Origin: Balaenoptera acutorostrata
Lineage: Eukaryota; Chordata; Mammalia; Artiodactyla; Balaenopteridae
Assembly (NCBI RefSeq): GCF_949987535.1
Contig: NC_080081.1
Coordinates: forward strand, 47,404,973 to 47,468,972
DNA length: 64,000 nt
Reading direction: 5' to 3'
The notes beneath the pieces were generated by a model, which saw only the letters and a list, made by a program, of their open reading frames with translations, did not search any database and was not told the origin of the DNA. The stretch's first letter is position 1. Each line of letters opens with the position of its first letter. Shown here in pieces: positions 38,401-50,112 of this stretch. The translations under genes and the position numbers were made by a program.

Positions 38401-39923
38401 TTCCTAACTGCAAGGGAAAAGAGTGCCTATTTTCCTTTGATCCATTCCTCTGGAAGTAGGTAAAATCCTTGAGTCTAACTTAATTACTGACTATGATGTA
38501 CACATAATGAGGAGGGCAGCAACAAACTGAAGAGTACATGCCCATCTAAAGGGGGCAGCTCCAGTGACTATCTGTATGAGGATAGGTTAAGCAGCCATTG
38601 TCAGATCTTCTCATTTTTAGCTTTTAGTTTTTTGCAAAGCAATGTACAAGCCAAACAAAACAGGCTTCAGTCTGCATGTGGCACACACACTTTGTACGTA
38701 TTAATTGTATTAGCTTATTTCAGTTATCTGTTTGTTTGCTCTTATACACTTTCAACTTGTCTTTGACATGCAGGGTTGTGCCCTAAGTGTCTCTCAAATG
38801 ATATAATATCCATGGCTGACATCCTTTTCAAGCAAAAGAGGAAAAGAACTGTCTTTTAGGTCACTTTGTATGACTCCTGGACAGCAATAAACATATTTAT
38901 GCATGTAAATAGTGTTCTTACCGGATTTATCATCAAATCATTTACTTTGGCCTAAATTATCTTCAAACTGCACATATGATAACTCATCCTTACCTAGATT
39001 TCCAGACTACATATATTTTTTAGGGGGAAAAATGTTCTAATTGACCAGAAATACTAAAACAGCATACTGAACTTTTCTTCCCCTCCACCTACCTGTACCT
39101 GTCCAAGCAATGAATGCCCATTCAAGTCTGAACTGAGACCTGAATTCCTAAGATAATCAAAAACGGAATCTATTATCACACATACAAATTAGGCTGACGA
39201 CACATGAAAATTCTTTAAAATGCCAATAAGAAAATCAAGAGTGAAAACATTCTTCCCAAATGGATAGGGACTCAATCAAAAAATAAAGGACATATCTGGA
39301 CAATGACTGCTACAGGATGGTCTTAACTGTCTCTGAAGAAAACCCAAATCGCATGGCCTCATGTGGTTTTTGGGGTCTCTGATCTATACATGATTATTTG
39401 CTGCTACACTGAGATTACTAGCCCACATACGTTATCCAAATACCAAAATGGGAATTTTATAACTGAATCCTTGCTTAGCTACAAAGAAAATAATAACTAA
39501 CTCCCAATTACTCAAGCCAACAGAGAGACAGGAGAGAATAAAACCTGACAGGTAATTTTTAAAATCATTTATATTAAAAGATATCTTTCATCTTAGCAAA
39601 TATGAACATTGCCAACCTACTGCAAATTCCCAGGGCATTAAAAAATAATTTTTAAAAACTACCCAAACAAAGGTCTCTCTATTCACTCTGCATATCCTGT
39701 TTCCAGCCCCACAGTGTAAGTGGTCTGTAACATGCTTGCTGAAAATTTTGGTTTTTGCTATTATTCTTATAGGCTTTTGCTGTACCCAGTCAAAAACACT
39801 GAAATAATAATTTGCTAATTCCCTCCTTTAGGATAAAGGAAAATGGCTTATGAACTCCTATTTATGAACCACAGAGTAATAAGATTAGTTAAGGTAACAA
39901 GGCTAATAAAAATTTGGGCACAA
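35438..39923. other. TDRD3 intron, little assigned
   Basis: Mostly unassigned AT-rich sequence. A possible old dispersed repeat spans about 36060-36320, and a MIR/L2-like block lies near 36600-36780 ('cttcaattttacagatgaagaaa'). A 21-base A-run is at 37264-37284. No exon seen. Confidence 0.45.
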
Positions 39924-40104
39924 GGACTTCCCTGGTGCTCCAGTGGTTAAGCACGCTCCCAAAGCAGGGGGCCCGGGCTTCATCCCTGGTCAGGGAACTA
40001 GATCCCACATGCCACAACTAAAGATCCTGTACGCGGCAAGAAAGATCCCACGTGCTGCAGCTAAGACCTGACACAGCCAAATAAATAAATATTTTTTTAA
40101 AAAA
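39924..40104 (+). mobile_element. CHR-2-type SINE
   Basis: Short-form copy: 'ggacttccctggtgctccagtgg', 'cagggggcccgggcttcatccc', 'gtcagggaactagatcccac', (AAAT)n tail. The flanks tttgggcacaa (39913-39923) and ctggggcacaa (40105-40115) look like a diverged target-site duplication. Confidence 0.92.
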
Positions 40105-42419
40105 CTGGGGCACAAAATTTGCTTCAAATAACCTGGTACAGACTAAATGAACATACTAAATACAATTTATAAATACATTGGCGAGGGGGCGCGGGGGGGA
40201 GTCACCAACCAGAATATAACTTGGTACACCAGCATTAAGTTGAATGAATTTATGGTATTAAGCACAGCAAACAGGAGGATCAGAATCTATTAAAAGTAAT
40301 TCAGAAGGGGGAGTCCTATGACCCAAATGGCAAAAAAGGAAAAAAGGAAAAATATTTTCATTTCCCTAAAATAAAGTACAACTTCTATCACTACCATTTT
40401 CTTTCCTTCTTTAGGTTAAGTGGCCACCTACTATGCCAAAATGAATACCACAGTCTTTATTCCAACAATTACAATAAGGACCTGAGTCAACACTAGCTTA
40501 AAATTTAATTTTCTCTATGGTTTATATACAAATGGATCAAATAAAGATATGTATTATATAAAGGAACTCTAAGTAACGAGTAATTAGTGTTCATCTTAAT
40601 CAGTGAGTGAACTATTTTCTATGTAAGATTTATTTTATTCAAATATAAACTATCTTTAAAAATGCATCTCTCAGTTTTTAGTTTTTATGATTTCTTTGCA
40701 TGCACAAATGTATATTACTTCCACCATTTAGCTAATATGATATTAAATTTTTTCTACACATGGGAAAATCTATTTTAATTTCTTCTATGCTAACTTTCCA
40801 AATTTTTATATTACAAAAATAAAAACACCAAAAGCAAAGAAATCATCATTAAAACCTTAACATTTTATGTGCAAATGTTTCAAAAAATTAACCTGCACAA
40901 AAATGGAGAGGATAAATATGCAAAAAGTAAAAAAAAAAAATCTGCTTAGTACTACATAAGGATCTTTTTTCTAAGCAAGTAACTTCAATAGAGACGTGAA
41001 GCATTATGAAATGCCTTGATACATCATGATTAACATCCGTATTACTCAAACTTCAACATTTCAATGGCCAGACAAAAATCTGGGGGCCCAATATTAAAGA
41101 TTAAGATATGGACATCAGAAAAGGTTCTAGGGATAATCCTTTGTAAAGTCATATATAATGTAAAATATTTAAAAGTGTTTAAATTCTGAAAATTTGAAAC
41201 CTAGATTTGTTTTTGTTAAGCATTTCCTTTAAAATGTTAAAGATGTTTTAGAGAGCTAATTCTGAAGAATGTACTACTTGAAAACACCACTAGATGACAA
41301 CCTTGCTTCACAAGCATAATATCATCAGCCCATTACTGGAAGCTAAGACTCCAAAGATGTACTAAACTGGCTTTCAAATAAAGGTTTCCAACATTTATTG
41401 GGTTTTTTTGGTGGCGAGTAGATATATCAAAAATAAAATAGACTGTTATAATTTTAGAATTTGTGTTTGCTATAAAGATCACTCAGGATTTAAAAAAGAA
41501 ACTCATTTAGCAGACACTCAAGAGATATCTCACATGGAAAAAACAACTGAAGCATATCAATAGACAATTTTCTCTCTTATTCTCTCCTATTCATCCTTTG
41601 GAAATAGAAACTTATAAAAAGTACACATAAATTACTAGAGATTAATGCATTTTTGCTGTGGAATAGTTACAAAGAGTATTTTCAACATTATTTCAATAGT
41701 TGTTTTTCTCTGACATCAAAACAAATAAGTATGACAATTTTAATATAACTATAGGAAGACAGGTGACAACAAATCACAAACTTCTATTTTTTATGATCCT
41801 TTTTCAGCTATTTAAAATATTTTCCCTACACATAATCCAACCCATGAAGACATTAGCCCTGGAATGCTTATTTGATATTAAGTAATTATTTTAACATCTG
41901 AGCAAGTAAAACTTCCTTTGAAATTCCATAAATGATATACTACAAGGATTAGTGGCAATGGGAACCTAACTATGTTATTATTTATTTTTGTAAACCAAAC
42001 CCTCACATATTTTTAAAGTATAAATGAAGGCCTGGATATTTTTACTTTCATTAATTTATGTCCTTCCTCTAATTCAACATTTTCATACTTAAATTCTGAA
42101 GCAGAGTTGAAGTTAGTTTTTAATAAATCATATTTTAAATATGTGATTTGATATTTCTGTCATCTCTACTCCAGCACAAAGGTGATAGCTATAAAACCAT
42201 ACATCAGGTGGAAAGACTCACTTTAGGCCTAATGCCTGTGTGCTGACTACTGCAATACAGAATCAGGGCCTGTAGAGGCCAGGCCAAAGGCCTCCCAGGA
42301 TTAACCCCAGACCATGTACCTAGTTAGGTTTACATGAGAGTTGTTACTTTAAAATCTAAGATATGATAACAAATATTAGAAGGCATTTTATGAATAGCTT
42401 GGAGAGACTGTCATCTGAT
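40105..42419. other. TDRD3 intron, nothing assigned
   Basis: AT-rich. A 20-bp G-rich run is at 40181-40200. No gene or repeat otherwise recognised. Confidence 0.5.
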
Positions 42420-42645
42420 CCATACTTTTTAGTGAGACAGAACTAGATGCAAATCTCAGTCTCACCATTTAATAAATGTGGGATACAAAGCAATTTATTC
42501 AATCTTTCTGTGCCTGTTTCCTCCCCTACTTAAAAAAAAAAAATCTATAGAGTTGTTCTAAAAAAATGCTAATCTTTAAGAGTTGTTCTAAGAATAAATG
42601 AAATACCTGGCATATGCCTCATATGAAGTTAGATACTAAATAAAA
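42420..42645 (+). repeat. MIR SINE
   Basis: 'agatgcaaatctcagtctcaccattta', 'caatctttctgtgcctgtttcctcccctac' and 'gaataaatgaaatacctggcatatgc' follow the MIR order. An internal 'gttgttctaa' repeat suggests a small duplication. Confidence 0.8.
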
Positions 42646-42733
42646 ACTAGTTTTCTTCCTTCTTAAACGCTGTAACCTTTGTGTCTATTCTGGAAAATAT
42701 TTCCAAAACATAATGATACTTAAAAATGCCTTC

Positions 42734-43028
42734 GGGCTTCCCTGGTGGCACAGTGGCTGAGAATCTGCCTGCCAATGCAGGGGACACGGGTTCAAGCCCT
42801 GGTCTGGGAGGATCCCACATGCCGCGGAGCGACTAGGCCCGTGAGCCACAATTGCTGAGGCTGCGCGTCTGGAGCCTGTGCTTGGCAACCAGAGAGGCCG
42901 CGATAGTGAGAGGCCCGCGCACTGCGATGAAGAGTGGCCCCCACTTGCCGCAACTAGAGAAAGCCCTCGCACAGAAACGAAGACCCAACACAGCCATAAA
43001 TTAAATAAATAAATAAATAAAAAATTTT
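42734..43028 (+). mobile_element. CHR-1-type SINE with a perfect 14-bp target-site duplication
   Basis: 'gggcttccctggtggcacag' head, full internal sequence and (TAAA)n tail. Flanked by identical ttaaaaatgccttc at 42720-42733 and 43029-43042. Its internal sequence is very close to the SINE at 6434, suggesting the same subfamily. Confidence 0.95.
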
Positions 43029-43099
43029 TTAAAAATGCCTTCTTCTGAAACTAATACAATTGAATCTACTACAGTTAAAAAAAAAAGTCTTCTGGGTTA

Positions 43100-43190
43100 T
43101 TAGAAGGGAGGAGGGTGGTGGGATAAATTGGGAGATTGGGATTGACATATATACACTAATATGTATAAAATACGTAATTAATTAAAAAAA
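43100..43190 (+). mobile_element. Very short 5'-truncated L1 3' end
   Basis: 'ggtgggataaattgggagattgggattgacatatatacactaatatgtataaaata' is the last part of the same L1 3' UTR that ends at 27490, followed by an A-rich tail. Only about 90 bp were inserted. Confidence 0.8.
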
Positions 43191-44197
43191 GTAACACATG
43201 AAGTATGATTCCACTTTTGATGGGGAAAAGCCTATATTTAAAAAAGAAAGAAAGAAAGAAAGAAAAAAAAATGAAGGGAGGAAAAGAATGAAATCTGCCT
43301 ACCAATAAAAGGAATTGACTTGAAGGCTACAGCTAATAGTCAAAAGCGTATAACCTTCCTTATTAGAAAGCCTAAACTACATATTTCCAACATGCTCTTC
43401 ATATAGAGCTCACTGAGAAATGAAGGAAGGTGTCAGCAAGATGAAAAGATTTTTATTATTTAATTTTTTCCAATTTTACATATTGGATGAATAAACATAG
43501 TTTTTAACAATAAGAAAAAAACTTATTCCATGAGACTGTGCAAATATTTCTGCCTCAAAGAGAATTTTCAGTGCAACATACATTGCCATCATTTTTGCTC
43601 AATCTGCCATTTATGTCAAAATTTTAAAAAATGATGTCAAGAAACAGCTGGGAAGTAATAAGTTTAATATTCTATAGCAGAATTATATTGTATTAAAATT
43701 ACAATTTTAATATCTGTTTTAAAATTAGACATCTTATAATTTACACTCATAATTTATTTAAACTAATACCATCTATTCAAAACTTTAAAAATGAAAACCT
43801 ACTACTTCAATTATCATAGGCAATTATGACAAATACCTACGCTTCTATTGCATGTCATCATATACCTTACCATTTAATAGCATAACAATTCTCCAAAAAT
43901 TAAAATGAAATGAAAATAGAATGCCTAAAATAAAAAACGGCAGTCACTTAAATACGCTACTAAGTTAATTAAGTAAATATAAATGAATTTTTTGCAAAAG
44001 AATGAAATAGCCCCTCATACATATATCTTAGTCAATAAATATGAATAATTCTAATTTTCATTTCTTTAAAATGCAACTTAAAATATAAAATGCTTGGTGT
44101 TGATTAAATTTTTGAAATTGAAATGCTGCAAATAAATTAAAAGTTTTCTTTTTCCAGCTTAGAAAACATAATTTAAATGTATACCCATCTCTTTGCA
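43191..44197. other. TDRD3 intron, nothing assigned
   Basis: AT-rich. A short (GAAA)n tract is at 43244-43268. Confidence 0.5.
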
Positions 44198-44633
44198 GTG
44201 GACTGAATGGTGGTACCCCGAATGATATGTTCATGTCCTAATCTCTGGGACCACTGAATGTTACTTTATTTGGAAAAATGATCTAAACAGATGTAATTAA
44301 GTTAAAGATCTTGAGATGATTAGCCTGGTGGGCCCTTAATGCAATGACAAGTGTCCTTATAAGAGAACAGCAGAGGGAATTTTGAGACATACACACAGAA
44401 GAGAGAGACACAGATGGACACAGAAATTGGAGTGATGAGGTCTCAAGCCAAGGAATGCCAGCAACCACCAGAAAGCTGTAAGCGGCAAGTAACTGATTTT
44501 CCCCTAGACCCTCTACACACACCTTTATTTCAGACTTTTAGACTCCAGAACTGTAAGAGGGTACGTTTCTATTGTTTTAACCACTCTGGTTTGTGGTAAT
44601 TTGGTACAGCATCCGCAGGAAACTGATACACCT
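44198..44633 (+). mobile_element. MLT1-like MaLR solo LTR
   Basis: 'gtggactgaatggtggtacccc', 'gatgtaattaagttaaagatcttgag', 'tgacaagtgtccttataag', 'attggagtgatgaggtc', 'aagccaaggaatgccagcaaccacc' and the end at 'aaactgataca' follow the MLT1 LTR. Same orientation and related family as the LTR at 10246-10706. No internal region. Confidence 0.85.
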
Positions 44634-45414
44634 ATTATGAATTTAAGTAATTTGAAAGTACTCATTCAATTAAATAAAAACCTATTTTTTGAAAAGCCAT
44701 CCTTTGCATTAGAATCTATGAAAAACATCCTCTATTCAATTTAAAATGTCCTGATTCATTAACTCTCCCTGAATGATCAAGTTCAGTGAACTTGATCAGT
44801 TTAAGCCTATAAATAATAAAAATACAACTTTACAGAGGTATAATAAAAAGTGAAAGTGGTCCCTCCCCAATTCTTCCAAAAAATAAACATTATTAACAAT
44901 GTTATTAACAACGTTATAACAATATCCTTGTAATACACATACACATAAATTGGGGTGGATTTTAGAAGGAAATACTTGTTTATAAAAATAGACTCATATA
45001 CGTAAAAGTTTCTGCAATACATCTTTTCACTTAAGAATAGATCATGGCCAACTTCTATTTCAAACATAGATTTCCCAATCTCATACTGTTCAATAGCTGC
45101 TTGTCCCTCAATATCTGAGGGGGATTGGTTTGAGGACCTCTGTGGAAACCAAAACTGGCAGATGTTCAATGTTCAAAATGGTATCTAGAAATAGAACTTT
45201 CAGGATAAACTCATGATTTTATATATCAATGTATTCATTCTCATGTGTGTCCACTGTCTAGAAACAACACATGACTCATGTAATAGTTGTATCTTCATTA
45301 ATCTAATCATAAAGAAGCCTTGGTATGACTTTTAATTTTAAAAGAGCAATAAAGCATTGTTTTATAATATCTGACATATATACATTAGAAAATGTTAGAT
45401 TAATAAAATCTCAA
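44634..45414. other. TDRD3 intron, nothing assigned
   Basis: AT-rich with no recognised feature. Confidence 0.45.
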
Positions 45415-46113
45415 TTTTAAAAAACTGAGGTAACATTGATTTATAACATAATACGTTTCATGCATACATTGTATTTCTATTTCTGTATACCCTAACAGCA
45501 TGCTCACCACCAAAAATTTAGTTTCCTTCCTTCACCATAAAGTTGATCCCACCTGTTCCTTCCTCCCTGGTAAATACAAATCTGCTCTCTACATCTACAT
45601 GCTTGCTTTTCTTTGGTTTGGTTTGTTTATTTATTTGGGGGGTTTTGTTTGTTTGTTGTATATTCCACATTGGAATGAGATCTATACAATATTTGTCTTT
45701 CTCCATCTGACATAATTCACTTAACATAATACCCTCAAGGTCCACACATATTCTCAGAAATGGCAAGATTTCATCCTTTTAATGGCTAAGTAGTATTACA
45801 TTGTACATACATACCGCATCTTCTTTATCCATTCATCCACCCCCTGATGGACACTTCTGCTGTTTCCATATCTTGCATATGGTGAATAATGCCATGATGA
45901 ACAGAGGTGTACATATATTTTCTCAAATTACTGCTTTCATACTCTTCGGATGACCCAGAAGTGGGAAAGCTGAATTAGTGATGTTGAGTAACTTTTCACG
46001 TGTCTGTTGGCCATATGAATGTCTTCTTTGGAAAAATGTCTATTCAGCTCCCCTGCCCAGTTTTTACTGAGGTTGGTTTTCTTTTTAATTGACTTATATG
46101 AGTTCTTTATGTT
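45415..46113 (-). mobile_element. Old L1 3' end, reverse strand
   Basis: Begins (3' end) at 'aactgaggtaacattgatttataacata' and ends inside ORF2. There the reverse strand reads the [18 protein letters not shown] stretch near 46010. Sense relative to TDRD3. It abuts another reverse-strand L1. Confidence 0.75.
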
Positions 46114-47953
46114 TTTAATTGAAGTATAATTCACTTACAACACTATGTTGGTTCCAAGTGCACAATGCAGTGATTCGATATTTCTACACATTACAAAATG
46201 ATCAAGATAAAGTCTAGTTGCTATCTGTCACCAAAGTTATTACAGTGCTACTGACTGTATTCCCCATGCTGTATATTTCATCTGCATCACTCATTTATTT
46301 TGTAACTGGAAGTTTGTACCTACCAATCCACTTCACCTATTTTGCCCAAACCCCCATACGCCTCTCCTCTGGTGACCACCAGCTTCTCCTCTGTATCTAT
46401 TAGTCTGTTTCTCTCTTGTATTGTTTGTTTTGTTTTCTAGATTCCACATATAAGTGAAATCATATGGTATTTGTCTTTCTCTGTCTGACTTATTTCACTT
46501 AGCATAATACCAACTGGGTCTATACATGTTATCACAAATGGCAAGACTTTATTTTTTTTATGGCTGAGTAATATTCTGTTGATTCTATAAATCACATCTT
46601 CTTTATCCACTCATCTATTGATGGACACTTAGGATCCTTCCATCTCTTGGCTACTGTAAATAATGCTGCAGTGAACATACGACTGCATATATCTTTTCTA
46701 ATTAGTGTTTTTTATTCTTCAGAAAAATACCCAAAAGTGGAATTGCTGGATTGTATGATAGTTCTGTTTTTAATTTTTTGAGGAGCCTCCATATTTTTTT
46801 CCATAGTAGCTATACCAATTTACATTCCCAACAGTGGATGAAGGTACACTCTTCTCCATATTCTTGGCAACACTTTATTACTGTCTTTGATAACAGTCAT
46901 TCTGACAGATGTAAGGTGATATCTCATTGCAATTTTGATTTCCAATTTCCTGATAATTAGTGACGTTCAGCATCTTTTCATGTGTCTGTTGACCACTTGA
47001 TGTCTTCCTTGGAAACATGTCTATTCAGATCCTCTGCTCATTTTTTAATCAGGTTTTTTTTTGACATTGAGTTGTATGAATTCTTTGTATGTTTTGGATA
47101 TAATGTTTGCAAATACATTCTCCCATTTAGTAGGCTAGCTATGTGTTTTGTTGAGAGTTTCCTTCGCTCTGCAAAAGCTAGTTTGATGCAGTCCCATTTG
47201 TTGATTTCTGCTTTTGTTTCCCTTGCTTGAGAAGACTGGTCTGAAAAAAATTGCTAAGACCAATGTCAAACAGCATAATGCCTATGTTTTCTTCTAGGAG
47301 TTTTACAGTTTCAGGTCTTATATCTATGTCTTTAATCCATTTTGAGTTTACTTTCGTGTATGTTATGAGAAAGTAGTCCAGTTTGAGTCTTCTGCATGTA
47401 GCAGTTCAGTTTTCCCAAAACCATTTACTGAAGAGGCAGTTTTTTTCCTCCGTTGTATATTCTTGCATCCTTTGCCATAGATTAATTGACCATATAAGTG
47501 TGGGTTCATTTCTGGGCTCCTTTATTCTATTCCATTGACCTATATGTCTTGTTTTGTGCCAGTACCATACTGTTTCAATGACTGTAGCTTTGAAGTATAG
47601 TTTCCAATCAGGGCATGTGATACCTCCAGCTTTGTTCTTCATTCTCAAGATTGATTTGGCTATTCGGGGTCTTTTCTGTTTCCATACAAACTTTAGAATT
47701 ATTTGCTCCATTTTTGTTAAAAAAAAAAAAGGCCATTGGTATTTTGATAGGGAATACATTGAATCTGAACTGCTTTGGGGAGTACAGTCGTTTTAACAAT
47801 ATTAATTCTTCCAATCCATGAGCATGATATATCTTTCCATTTGTTTGTGTCATCTTCAATTTCTTTCATCAATGCCTTGTAATTTTCCAAGTACAGGTCT
47901 TTATTCCTAGGTATTTCATCCTTTTTGATGCAAATACACATGGGATTGTTTTC

Positions 47954-47957
47954 TTAA
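47954..47957. repeat. TTAA target-site duplication (left)
   Basis: TTAA next to the element's left terminus. piggyBac elements insert at TTAA and duplicate it. The matching copy is at 50109-50112. Confidence 0.92.
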
Positions 47958-47979
47958 CACATTACTGACCAGGGGATTT
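47958..47979 (+). repeat. piggyBac left terminal inverted repeat
   Basis: Starts directly after TTAA. The core attactgacc pairs with atttattgacc at the other end, with several mismatches. Confidence 0.8.
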
Positions 47980-48116
47980 CTGTAGAAACTAATGCCTGTG
48001 GCTGGCAATTTGTTATATAAGTGAATATTGAAACACCCGCGTTTGAGTAAATATCAACAACTTTCTTGCACTTAATGTATTTATTTGATATTTTGAACAT
48101 GTCTTACTACAGCATT

Positions 48117-49857
48117 CTAATATAGAGTGTGACAGGCAGTATAGCAGGCACCTCTGTGTAGGGGAACGGAACATCTATTACAAATATACTATGTTTCACT
48201 GTGCTTTCCCCTGGAAAAGCAGACTCTACACTTTCTGGCAGCATTTTTTTTTTTAGTCTTGTGGGTATTATTTCCTCTAGAATATGTTCTTTTATTTTAC
48301 CTGATAGTCGACAAGGTGGATCTTTGTGGGGGGCTCTTTTAGAAATGTCACAAGAAGGACCAGGTGCGGGACCACCACTACATTCACCAGAATGGTCAGT
48401 TACCTATTCTCTAGCTACTGCTATCAAAAATTGTTTGCAAGTCATTTTATTGTGTGCATTAAGGCTACAATAAATTTTAAATGCATTAAATAAACTGCAA
48501 TTACTCAAATAGAAACCTGCTTTCTTATACCATTTTTGTGTTTTCCAGAGGATATTGAAGTTTGCAAGATATTGATCAGATCGATCAACTCCTTTCATAT
48601 ATTTATTATACTCTAATATACAAGTGGGCTTAGTTATCTGATGGCCAGTCCTCCTGTCTTCCTTTCCTGGAGATGCTATGGAGGCGTCATGAATAGTTGT
48701 CACCATGCGGACTAGGCCTCTTGTCGTTCCATATAAGAAGAATCACTTCTCCCTTCCATAAGAATGTCATTTCACCCCTCTGTAGATTTTTAGATTTCTC
48801 CTTTAATTGGTTTGGTAGACCATGATTCTCTCTTACAGTACCATAAACTCTGGTTTTATTTTTCAACAATATTTCAGATGTGGACACACTGTTGTAATAA
48901 TTGTCTTGGTAAATATGGTGCCATGACCAAGATAAGGTTGTAGGACTGATAATATTGTTTCTTGCAGTTTCTTTCCTTCAACCATGTGAATCTCAAGGTT
49001 GCACATATATCTAGTTTCACTTTCGCTAACCATTCTGACCAAAACTCCATAATTTGTAAGTTTTCCAGGATTATAGGTTTTGAATCTGAGTCATCCTGTC
49101 CACTTTATCACTGCCTCCTCAAGTGATAGCTCTTCTCTGGGCATATAGGTCGATTGAAATTTTGGTTGAAGATAATCCAAAAGAGGTTTAATTTTTGAAA
49201 TTCTGTCTGCAGGAAGTGGAGTTTCTGAGATATCGTTAAAGTGAAGACATGTCATTATATGTTCAAACCTTGCCTCATCATAATCTTTGGAAAGACAGGT
49301 GTTTCAAGTAAGGGATCAGTCGACCAATATTCTTTCCAGTGTGACTTTATTTGTCCCATCAAAATTATTAATCCAAGAAACTTCTTCATGTCACTATGGG
49401 TTACATCAGTCCATTTTAAAGGCTTATACTTTTTATATGATTTTTCATTCTGTTGGTGACACAAGTTTGTTTGAGAAGCGACCAACTCGAAAAAGTCGTT
49501 ACCAAAAATTAATTCTGTTATTTCACTAACACTTGGAGGGTTATTACATTCAGCAGTTACACCTGATACACCTGTAAAGTCTTCCAATTTCTGTGAAACG
49601 TTGTCTTCAATCCACTCTTCTGTAGAAGCAAAGGAGCATTCTCCAGCACCGTTTCATTTTCACTTTCCGCATCAGAGTCAATCACTAAGGTTTTTTGTCT
49701 TTTTGTTGGTCTAATATTCACATCATCTGAATCAGAACTATATTCTGAAGAACTATCATCTTCTGAGACACTAGTATATATGTCACTTGGACAATCAGAG
49801 AAAGTATCTGCACAAAATTCACCAAAAAATTCTTCACTCAATTTCGTGATGTGCCAT
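48117..49857 (-). pseudogene. piggyBac transposase pseudogene, full length but broken
   Basis: DDE/D transposase that would cut and paste the element at TTAA. It starts at ATG 49857 (MAHHEIE), with an acidic serine-rich N-terminus (VSEDDSSSEYSSDSDD) and a basic patch (RPTKRQK). The DDE_Tnp_1_7 domain follows: HSDMKKFLGLIILMGQIK, YMPREELSLEEAVIKW at the first catalytic position, HIYQDNYYNSVSTSEILL at the second (Asp at 48905-48903), and YMKGVDRSDQYLANF at the third (Asp at 48586-48584). A C-terminal Cys/His finger has CRVC, CNRC and PLHRGACY. Length is about 575 codons, normal for the family. Breaks: frameshifts near 49840, 49570, 49265, 48927, 48713 and 48245, a TGA at 49093-49091, and stops near 48398 and 48171. 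The first catalytic Asp is Glu. Confidence 0.9.
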
Positions 49858-50033
49858 TTTTGAAAATTTTACAGTAATTAACTTGTGTTTATAATATACA
49901 AGATAGGGACAAAAAACAGAGCAAAATGTGAATGATAATGATAAGGATAATCATAAGTTGTATAATGAAACCTTGATCAATTTTAAGTGCTAACAACTTC
50001 GCATGGTGATGTTAATTGTATCACTCTCTAAAA

Positions 50034-50104
50034 ACGTATTGATATGTCTCCGGTCAATAACATTCGGGTAGCAAAAGACGTATTAATACTTCTCCGGTCA
50101 ATAA
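50034..50104 (+). repeat. piggyBac subterminal direct repeats
   Basis: Two 27-bp units, 50034-50060 and 50078-50104, agree at 24 of 27 positions and end in tctccggtcaataa. The outer unit overlaps the terminal inverted repeat. Such repeats are typical transposase-binding sites in this superfamily, though function here is inferred. Confidence 0.8.
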
Positions 50105-50108
50105 ATTA
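50087..50108 (-). repeat. piggyBac right terminal inverted repeat
   Basis: Read inward on the minus strand it begins taatttattgaccggagaag, complementary in arrangement to the left end. Confidence 0.8.
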
Positions 50109-50112
50109 TTAA
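50109..50112. repeat. TTAA target-site duplication (right)
   Basis: Second TTAA copy. Joining the L1 text across one TTAA gives an uninterrupted ORF2 block (reverse strand: gaaagagaagttaagaaaac), parallel to gaaagagaaattaaggaaac at 25365-25384. Confidence 0.92.

Larger units (their letters stand above)
47958..50108 (-). mobile_element. Complete piggyBac-superfamily DNA transposon (2,151 bp)
   Basis: A cut-and-paste element bounded by TTAA on both sides. The left terminus is cacattactgaccagggg and the right terminus, read inward on the other strand, is taatttattgaccggagaag. Both share the core att-a-t-tgacc-g, about 12 of 19 positions. Between them lies a decayed piggyBac transposase read on the minus strand (48117-49857), filling most of the element. 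Right-end subterminal repeats are present at 50034-50104. It was inserted in a reverse-strand L1 ORF2 and is therefore younger than that L1. The transposase damage shows it is no longer active by itself. The family name is unknown to me. Confidence 0.93.

Noticed and set aside
40181..40200. Short G-rich run considered as a G-quadruplex or regulatory site
   Set aside because: Too short and isolated, with no nearby promoter or exon.
50034..50104. Repeated 27-bp units considered as a CRISPR-like or tandem array
   Set aside because: Only two units are present, in a eukaryotic genome, at the end of a piggyBac element; they are subterminal transposon repeats.
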